From assembly GCF_018603435.1 (NCBI RefSeq), contig NZ_CP075682.1:1116001-1180000 (forward strand): 64,000 nt of DNA, in the 5' to 3' direction. Position numbers and translations under genes: made by a program. Under the pieces are notes generated by a model that worked only from the letters and a program-made list of their open reading frames with translations, was not told the DNA's origin and ran no database searches. Of the stretch, positions 58,548 through 64,000 are shown piece after piece; position 1 is the first letter of the stretch, and every line of letters starts with the position of its first letter. Source of the DNA: Chryseobacterium sp. ZHDP1. Lineage in GTDB: Bacteria > Bacteroidota > Bacteroidia > Flavobacteriales > Weeksellaceae.

Positions 58548-60269
58548 ATGAAAAGAGCCATCCTATTATCCGCTTTTTTATTGTCTCAATTTGGGACATC
58601 ACAGCTTTTAAAAACACAAGGTGAGAAAATTATTAATGATAAAGGTGAAAATATTCAGTTGCGAGGTCTCGGTTTAGGAGGCTGGATGCTTCAGGAAGGA
58701 TATATGCTGAAAACGGCTGACTTTGCAGGTCCACAATACAAAATCAAGGAGAAAATTGCTGAACTGATTGGTGAAGACGGTATGAACGAGTTTTACAAAG
58801 TTTATCTGAAAAACGGAATTACCAGACAGGATATTGATTTTCTGAAAAAAGCAGGATTCAATTCGATCAGACTTCCAATGCATTATAACCTGTACACTTT
58901 ACTAACTGAAAAAGAACCTAAAAAAGGAGAAAACACCTGGCTGGAAGAAGGTTTTACAATAACTGATGATCTTCTGAAATGGTGCGCTGATAATAAAATG
59001 TACCTGATTCTTGACCTTCATGCAGCTCCGGGCGGACAGGGAAATGATGTAAATATTTCTGACAACGATAAATCTAAACCATCTCTTTGGGAAAGTGAAG
59101 AAAATCAGAAAAAAACCATCGCATTATGGAAGAAATTAGCCGAAAGATATAAAAATTCTCCGTGGATCGGCGGTTATGATTTAATTAACGAACCCAATAT
59201 TAATTTCACAGGAAAAAATATAAACGGAACGGATGAAATGTCGAATGCTCCGCTTTGGAAGCTTCAGAAAGAAATCACGGAAGCGATTCGTACTGTTGAT
59301 AAAAAGCACATGATCATCATTGAAGGAAACGGCTGGGGAAATAATTACAATGGTTTAACGCCACTTTGGGACGATAATATGGTCTTCAGTTTCCATAAAT
59401 ACTGGAATAATAATGATGACGCCACACTGAAATTTGCTTTGGATTTAAGAGAAAAATACAAAATCCCGATCTGGCTGGGCGAAACAGGCGAAAATTCAAA
59501 TGTATGGTTTACAGAGCTTATTCAGCTTTTGGATAAACACAACATCGGTTACGCATTCTGGCCGATGAAAAAGATAGACAATATCGCAGGAATTACCAAC
59601 GTTAAAATTACTCCGGAATACCAGAAATTACTGGATTACTGGAAGAACGGAGGTGAAAAACCATCTAAAGATTTCGCCAGGAAAGCTTTGATGCAGATCG
59701 CCGAAAACTATAAATTCAGCAATGTGGAAATTAAAAATGATGTGATTGATGCGATGTTCAGACAGACAAAAGACAGTTCCACAAAACCTTTCAAAAATCT
59801 ACAGGCTCCAGGAAAAATATTCGCAACCGATTATGATTTAGGAAGAATAGGTTCTGCTTATTCGGATAAAGATTTTATTAATCTTTGGGTAAGTGATCCC
59901 GCAAAAAGATCGGAATGGAATTCCGGAAACCAACTGAGAAATGACGGTGTTGATATTTACAGAACAAAAGACAATGAATATTACGTCGGAAAGACAGAAA
60001 CCGGAGAATGGCTTCAATATACGATTATTTCAAAAGCAGATAAAACGTATACTTTCGACATAAAATACGCAAGTGAAAAAGATGCGAAAATACGGCTTGA
60101 GGATGCTTCCGGAAAACAATTAGCTTCAGTTTCATTAGCTTCAACAGGCGAAAATGAAATTTGGAAAACGACTTCTGCAAAAGGAATTCATCTTAAAAAA
60201 GGAGAAAATAAAGTCAGAATTTATTTCGAAAATGACGGCGTTAATCTGAATTATTTTGAAGTGAGATAA
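58548..60269 (+). CDS. Secreted GH5-family glycoside hydrolase with C-terminal CBM6-like module
   Basis: 573 residues: a signal peptide (about 1-18), then a GH5 (cellulase-superfamily) barrel with the acid/base Glu in GYDLINEPNINF and the nucleophile Glu in IWLGETGENSN. LRGLGLGGWMLQEGYM and SIRLPMHYNLY are also typical; HKYWNN carries a substrate His. The last ~160 residues (KIFATDYDLGRIGSAYSDKD ... GEWLQYTI ... KIRLEDASG) look like a CBM6/CBM35-type carbohydrate-binding module. It should degrade a beta-glucan or related polymer outside the inner membrane. No T9SS domain. Confidence 0.9.
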   Translation: MKRAILLSAFLLSQFGTSQLLKTQGEKIINDKGENIQLRGLGLGGWMLQEGYMLKTADFAGPQYKIKEKIAELIGEDGMNEFYKVYLKNGITRQDIDFLKKAGFNSIRLPMHYNLYTLLTEKEPKKGENTWLEEGFTITDDLLKWCADNKMYLILDLHAAPGGQGNDVNISDNDKSKPSLWESEENQKKTIALWKKLAERYKNSPWIGGYDLINEPNINFTGKNINGTDEMSNAPLWKLQKEITEAIRTVDKKHMIIIEGNGWGNNYNGLTPLWDDNMVFSFHKYWNNNDDATLKFALDLREKYKIPIWLGETGENSNVWFTELIQLLDKHNIGYAFWPMKKIDNIAGITNVKITPEYQKLLDYWKNGGEKPSKDFARKALMQIAENYKFSNVEIKNDVIDAMFRQTKDSSTKPFKNLQAPGKIFATDYDLGRIGSAYSDKDFINLWVSDPAKRSEWNSGNQLRNDGVDIYRTKDNEYYVGKTETGEWLQYTIISKADKTYTFDIKYASEKDAKIRLEDASGKQLASVSLASTGENEIWKTTSAKGIHLKKGENKVRIYFENDGVNLNYFEVR

Positions 60270-60363
60270 AGAAAAAATAGATTAGTAAGTTTTTTCAATC
60301 AAGCTATCTAAAAAATTTTAAATATTATAGATTATTTAAGTATTTTGCGGAAAAATAAATTAC

Positions 60364-60801
60364 ATGGAAAAATCTCCTTTCGAACAGTTTGAAGAGCTGA
60401 AAATCGACATTGTGAGCGGATCATTTCTTACAGAAATTGCGAAATGGGCAAATTTTTTAGCCATTTTAGGTTATATAGGATTAGGATTAATGATCCTTGC
60501 TGCGGTCTCTATTATTATTGTTGGTTCGTCTGTAAGTATTGGACCTATAGGAAGCGGAATTTGGATTTCGGTAATTTATATACTTTTTGCAGGAATATAC
60601 TTTTTTCCTATAACTTATTTATATAAATTTTCATCAAATATGAAGATTGCTTTGCGCACAAATGACCAAAAAAGTCTTACCAACGCTTTCGAATATTTAA
60701 AATCACATTATAAGTTTATAGGTATTATTACAATTATAATTTTAGGATTCTATATTCTTGCAATTGCTGGCGCAATTATGACAACCTTAGGACAGGCTTA
60801 A
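60364..60801 (+). CDS. DUF5362-type membrane protein
   Basis: 145 residues. A cytoplasmic N-terminus (EKSPFEQFEELKIDIVSGSF) is followed by two adjacent hydrophobic helices (about 30-55 and 63-85), a charged loop (YKFSSNMKIALRTNDQKSLT) and a third helix (about 116-139). The family is named DUF5362 from memory; its function is unknown. A terminator follows and the beta-lactamase gene starts 58 nt downstream. Confidence 0.7.
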   Translation: MEKSPFEQFEELKIDIVSGSFLTEIAKWANFLAILGYIGLGLMILAAVSIIIVGSSVSIGPIGSGIWISVIYILFAGIYFFPITYLYKFSSNMKIALRTNDQKSLTNAFEYLKSHYKFIGIITIIILGFYILAIAGAIMTTLGQA

Positions 60802-60817
60802 AATACATTCATAAATT

Positions 60818-60848
60818 AAATCCTTCTTTTTTAAGAGGGATTTGTTTT
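60818..60848 (+). terminator. Hairpin between the DUF5362 and beta-lactamase genes
   Basis: AAATCCTTCTT pairs with AAGAGGGATTT (one G-T pair) around TTTT, then GTTTT. It ends 12-16 nt before the beta-lactamase ATG, leaving little room for an independent promoter. Confidence 0.7.
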
Positions 60849-60859
60849 AAACAAATATT

Positions 60860-61735
60860 ATGAAAAAAATCACCTTATTATTTCTTTTGATTTCGGCATT
60901 TGTTTTTGCGCAGAAATCTTCTTTAGATCAAAAAATAAGCTCTATTATTAAAGACAAAAAAGCAACGGTCGGAATTTCTGTTCTGGGGTTCGAAAACGGC
61001 TTTACATACAATAAGAATGCTGATAAAAAACTTCCGATGCAGAGTGTGTTCAAATTTCATATTGCCATTGCGGTTTTAGATTATGTAGAGAAAGGAAAAC
61101 TTTCATTAGATCAAAAAGTTACCCTTAATCAATCAAATTTACATGAAAATACATGGTCGCCTCTTCGCGAAAAATATCCAAATGGCGGTATTGTTCCTCT
61201 AAGTGAAGTTATTGAATACACCGTTGCTAAAAGTGACAATAACGGCTGCGATATTCTTTTAAAATTATTGGGCGGAACGCAGGTTGTTCAGAAATTTATG
61301 AATGCGAAAGGGGTGAAAAACTTTCAGATCAAATACAATGAAGAAGCAATGCATAAAGACTGGAATGCGCAGTATGAAAATTACACCACCATGAATTCCG
61401 CGGTTGATGTGCTGAAAAAGTTTTATGACGGAAAATTATTATCAAAAAAATCGACCGATTATCTGATGAAAGTAATGCTTTCTACTTCTACAGGAATAAA
61501 TAAATTAATTGAGCAGCTTCCGAAAGATACGCCTATCGCAAGAAAAACGGGATCTTCCGGCAAGAATAATGCAGGTTTAACGGGTGCTGAAAATGAAATT
61601 GCAATTGTAACTTTACCGAATGGCAAGCATTATGCAATAGCTGTATTTGTCAGTAACTCAACGGAAACAGCCGAAGTAAACTGTAGAATGATTTCAGACA
61701 TTTCAAAAACAGTCTGGGATTATTTTAATAAGTAA
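60860..61735 (+). CDS. bla: Class A beta-lactamase, subclass A2 (CIA/CGA-like)
   Basis: 291 residues with a signal peptide (about 1-17), so periplasmic. It hydrolyses beta-lactams by a serine mechanism. Catalytic residues are visible: S62-V-F-K65 (Ambler Ser70/Lys73), SDN in VAKSDNNGCD, an omega-loop Glu in YNEEAMHKDW and KTG in ARKTGSSGK. The sequence style is that of the Bacteroidota A2 subclass (CIA-1, CGA-1, CfxA, Per relatives), whose members give resistance to penicillins and often early cephalosporins. The spectrum cannot be read from the sequence. It appears chromosomal, as no mobile element is next to it. Confidence 0.92.
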   Translation: MKKITLLFLLISAFVFAQKSSLDQKISSIIKDKKATVGISVLGFENGFTYNKNADKKLPMQSVFKFHIAIAVLDYVEKGKLSLDQKVTLNQSNLHENTWSPLREKYPNGGIVPLSEVIEYTVAKSDNNGCDILLKLLGGTQVVQKFMNAKGVKNFQIKYNEEAMHKDWNAQYENYTTMNSAVDVLKKFYDGKLLSKKSTDYLMKVMLSTSTGINKLIEQLPKDTPIARKTGSSGKNNAGLTGAENEIAIVTLPNGKHYAIAVFVSNSTETAEVNCRMISDISKTVWDYFNK

Positions 61736-61766
61736 AAATTTAAGCTTAATTTTAAAACCATTAAAA

Positions 61767-62180
61767 ATGAAAAAAATAGTATTAATCATCGGGTTATTCA
61801 CTTCAGCAGTATTCTTTGCACAGAAGAGCGAAAATTATCTGCAGGTAGGTTATCACAGCATTTGCTGCGGTACACCTTCCGCTAAACCTGTGATGGATTT
61901 TATTAATCAGTTTCAGAAAAAAAACAAAATAAAAAATTTCGAAGTATACAAACAAAGCGGTTTGGGAAGAGAAGGTGAATTTAACATTTATATCGGAACA
62001 GATACATTCTCCAGAACCCAGAAAACCAAATTTGTAGAAGGACTGAAAGCTGCCATCAATACTCAGAATCAGATGAAAAAACCAAACAGAGACGGTAATG
62101 TGAGTTTTGATGAAACGTTGACGGTAAAAAAAGCAGATCTTTCCAATGCACGAAATTTAACTTTAATCAACAGTAAATAA
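61767..62180 (+). CDS. Small secreted protein of unknown function
   Basis: 137 residues with a signal peptide (about 1-18, LFTSAVFFAQ). The mature part begins KSENYLQVGYHSICCGTPSA with an adjacent Cys pair (near residue 33), which could form a vicinal disulfide or bind metal. No known family. It lies 31 nt after the beta-lactamase and 21 nt before the dehydrogenase gene on the same strand, so it may be part of a longer transcript. Confidence 0.7.
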   Translation: MKKIVLIIGLFTSAVFFAQKSENYLQVGYHSICCGTPSAKPVMDFINQFQKKNKIKNFEVYKQSGLGREGEFNIYIGTDTFSRTQKTKFVEGLKAAINTQNQMKKPNRDGNVSFDETLTVKKADLSNARNLTLINSK

Positions 62181-62201
62181 TTAAAACTTAAATAAGGAAA
62201 A

Positions 62202-63095
62202 ATGATCAAAAACATTGTAGTTATCGGAGCCGGAACCATGGGAAATGGTATTGCGCACACATTTGCACAAAGCGGTTTTAAAGTAAATCTTGTAGATGTA
62301 TCTCAGGAAGCTTTAGACAGAGGTCTTAAAACCATTACCACGAATCTCGACAGAATAATTGCAAAGGGAAACCTTACCGAAGAACAAAAAGCGGAAACTT
62401 TAGGGAACATCACCACATTTACAGCACTTCAGGATGCGGTAGGTTCTGCGGATCTTATTGTGGAAGCAGCAACGGAAAATCAGGAATTAAAGCTGAAGAT
62501 TTTCGGACAGATGGATGAATTTGCTCCTGAAAACTGCATCTTGGCAACCAATACTTCCTCAATTTCGATCACAAAAATTGCGGCGGCTACCAAAAGAGCC
62601 GATAAGGTAATTGGAATGCACTTTATGAATCCGGTTCCGATCATGAAACTGGTTGAAATCATTAAAGGCTACTCCACTTCCAAAGAGACGTTCGATGCGA
62701 TCTATGAAATGAGCAAAACGTTAGGAAAAGTTCCTGTAGAGGTAAACGATTATTCGGGATTTGTTGCCAACAGAATTTTAATGCCGATGATTAATGAATC
62801 TATCGAGACATTGTACAACGGTGTTGCAGGTGTTGAGGAAATCGATACGGTAATGAAACTGGGAATGGCGCATCCAATGGGACCGCTTCAGCTTGCCGAT
62901 TTTATTGGTCTTGATGTTTGTTTAGCGATCTTAAACGTAATGTACGATGGCTTCAAAAATCCTAAATATGCTCCGAATCCATTGTTGGTAAATATGGTAA
63001 TGGCAGGAAAATTAGGCGTAAAATCTGGCGAAGGTTTCTATGATTACTCCGAAAGCAAAAAAGCAGAAAAAGTAGCGAAAATGTTTTCTAAATAA
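62202..63095 (+). CDS. 3-hydroxyacyl-CoA (3-hydroxybutyryl-CoA) dehydrogenase
   Basis: 297 residues, the length of the stand-alone PaaH/Hbd group. It oxidises (S)-3-hydroxyacyl-CoA to the 3-keto form with NAD+. It has the NAD motif VVIGAGTMGNGIAHTFAQSG, TNTSSISIT with the catalytic Ser, HFMNPVPIMKLVEII with the catalytic His, the Glu of that pair, and the C-terminal domain FVANRILMPMINES ... GMAHPMGPLQLADFIGLD. It serves fatty-acid or amino-acid breakdown. Confidence 0.95.
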   Translation: MIKNIVVIGAGTMGNGIAHTFAQSGFKVNLVDVSQEALDRGLKTITTNLDRIIAKGNLTEEQKAETLGNITTFTALQDAVGSADLIVEAATENQELKLKIFGQMDEFAPENCILATNTSSISITKIAAATKRADKVIGMHFMNPVPIMKLVEIIKGYSTSKETFDAIYEMSKTLGKVPVEVNDYSGFVANRILMPMINESIETLYNGVAGVEEIDTVMKLGMAHPMGPLQLADFIGLDVCLAILNVMYDGFKNPKYAPNPLLVNMVMAGKLGVKSGEGFYDYSESKKAEKVAKMFSK

Positions 63096-63196
63096 TAAAA
63101 AGTGAATTGTGAAGGGTAAATTGTGAATTTTCTGGAATTCAATTTTAATGTGATTAAGATTGACTGGCTTTGCAAAATTTACTAATTTCACGATCC

Positions 63197-64000
63197 ATGA
63201 AATTTAAAGAAAAAAATATTCAGATATCAATGGTCATCATTACTTTAGTGATGACCATTTTGCGTTTTCTGCTTAATGAAAAAGGACGTGTAAATCCGGA
63301 TTCCATCCGTTATATGAGATTTGCGCACGTTTTTCCGACGATCGATAATACCACGACGCCTTTAGGATATCCTTTAGCGATAAAATTTTTTACATTTTTC
63401 GGGTTTGATGAATTCTGGGGAAGTAAAATTGTAGGAATTTCTGCATTTTTCTTCATTCTTTTTTTCACATGGAAGAAGAAATTTTTCTTTAGAGAATCCA
63501 TTGTTTTATGTGCTTTATTCAGCTTCCTCTCCATTTTCTCCTACACCATGAGCGAACCGTTGATTTTGCCGTTCGTTATTTTATTTTTATATGTTTCCAC
63601 ATTAATTATTGAAGGAAAATTAGAAAAGAGAAAAGCCGTTTTTTATCTTTCACTAAGCCTGATTGCTTTGTATAACATAAGATACAGCGCTCTTTTCATC
63701 ATGGGCGGAACCGGACTTTTTGGATTAATTTTCTGGAAAAGAAAATATTCGGGAATATTTATTATTTCAGGACTTATCGGAGGAATTTTTGTGGTTTTGT
63801 ACAAATTTGTTTTCATTGATTACTTTAACGAAAACTATGTCAGTCAATTTCTGGAAATCGGTCTATATCCTACCTCTAAACTTCTTGTTGAATTGTTTCA
63901 GGGATTGTGTACCACTTTCAACCCTTTTATTCACATTGCAGATCCGGGAGGCGGAATGATCAATTATGCGATCTACGGAATCGGCTTTGTAAATATCCTG
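63197..64000 (+). CDS. Polytopic membrane protein, glycosyltransferase-like, 3' end cut by window
   Basis: The frame opens at ATG 63197 and runs open to the window end (268 codons). At least seven hydrophobic segments are seen. The first loop, after helix 1, contains NPDSIRYMRFAHVFPT and TPLGYPLAI, which resembles the acidic first periplasmic loop of GT-C (dolichyl-phosphate mannosyltransferase/ArnT-like) enzymes. That assignment is tentative. It starts 101 nt after the dehydrogenase gene. Confidence 0.7.
   Translation, partial: MKFKEKNIQISMVIITLVMTILRFLLNEKGRVNPDSIRYMRFAHVFPTIDNTTTPLGYPLAIKFFTFFGFDEFWGSKIVGISAFFFILFFTWKKKFFFRESIVLCALFSFLSIFSYTMSEPLILPFVILFLYVSTLIIEGKLEKRKAVFYLSLSLIALYNIRYSALFIMGGTGLFGLIFWKRKYSGIFIISGLIGGIFVVLYKFVFIDYFNENYVSQFLEIGLYPTSKLLVELFQGLCTTFNPFIHIADPGGGMINYAIYGIGFVNIL

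Noticed and set aside
60860..61735. Acquired, mobile resistance gene
   Set aside because: No insertion sequence, integron site or composition shift surrounds the beta-lactamase; A2 enzymes of this type are normally intrinsic to chryseobacteria.

Overview
The window is a chromosomal stretch of a Flavobacteriia-type Bacteroidota. The genus Chryseobacterium or a close Weeksellaceae relative fits best. Reasons: low-GC, Lys/Asn/Ile-rich proteins; promoter boxes of the Bacteroidota type (TAnnTTTG, on occasion with an upstream TTTG); type IX secretion sorting domains (type A on an M4 protease, type B on a 1400-residue surface protein); an A2-subclass class A beta-lactamase like the chryseobacterial CIA/CGA enzymes; and DUF6261 and DUF5362 proteins. 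No rRNA, tRNA or CRISPR array was found.

Layout. 1-2.0 kb: accessory end with a tyrosine integrase and an unknown acidic protein cut by the window edge. 2.3-4.6 kb: a tiny Cys-rich gene, a membrane-anchored J-domain protein and a complete IS256-type insertion sequence (3304-4572) with inverted repeats and an 8-bp target duplication. 4.8-6.1 kb: an ECF sigma operon. 6.5-12.6 kb: a one-strand stress/detoxification cluster (DoxX-like, three SRPBCC/AHSA1 proteins, SDR, three VOC/PhnB-type genes, an HhH protein, a Crp/Fnr regulator). 12.9-18.3 kb: DUF763 protein, thiol peroxidase, and an AraC regulator, aldo-keto reductase and Bcr/CflA-type exporter on one strand. 18.4-23 kb: secreted and envelope proteins, MBL hydrolase, S41 protease and YdcF. 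23-27.8 kb: two paralogous ECF-sigma/membrane-protein cassettes flank a secreted thermolysin-like protease, and all three transcription units carry the same promoter (TGTAACA-N16-ACTAA). This is a probable self-contained, autoregulated regulon. 27.8-37.2 kb: hydrolase, GapN-like dehydrogenase, exported thiol peroxidase, an orphan TonB plug protein, envelope proteins and a TPR protein.

37.3-45.2 kb is repeat-rich and accessory. Two arrays of ~280-295 bp composite tandem repeats enclose a DUF6261 gene with CCGGAG repeats at its promoter, an AT-rich pair of unrecognised genes (one with a PD-(D/E)XK-like motif, one with a possible BECR-type ribonuclease tail) and an LRR gene whose 3' end carries two compensating frameshifts. 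46-49 kb: urocanate hydratase, and a DUF559 endonuclease gene flanked by copies of a ~55-bp repeat. 49-56 kb: the large T9SS type B protein, an acidic protein, a D-2-hydroxyacid dehydrogenase and a lipoprotein. 56.5-64 kb: Pcm, Gfo/Idh/MocA oxidoreductase, GH5 glycosidase, DUF5362 protein, beta-lactamase, 3-hydroxyacyl-CoA dehydrogenase and a membrane glycosyltransferase-like gene cut by the window end.

The strongest candidates for something undescribed are the shared-promoter double ECF/protease regulon, the AT-rich two-gene island at 40.8-43.0 kb, and the repeat-flanked DUF559 gene. Family names come from reading translated sequence by eye; no database search was run.
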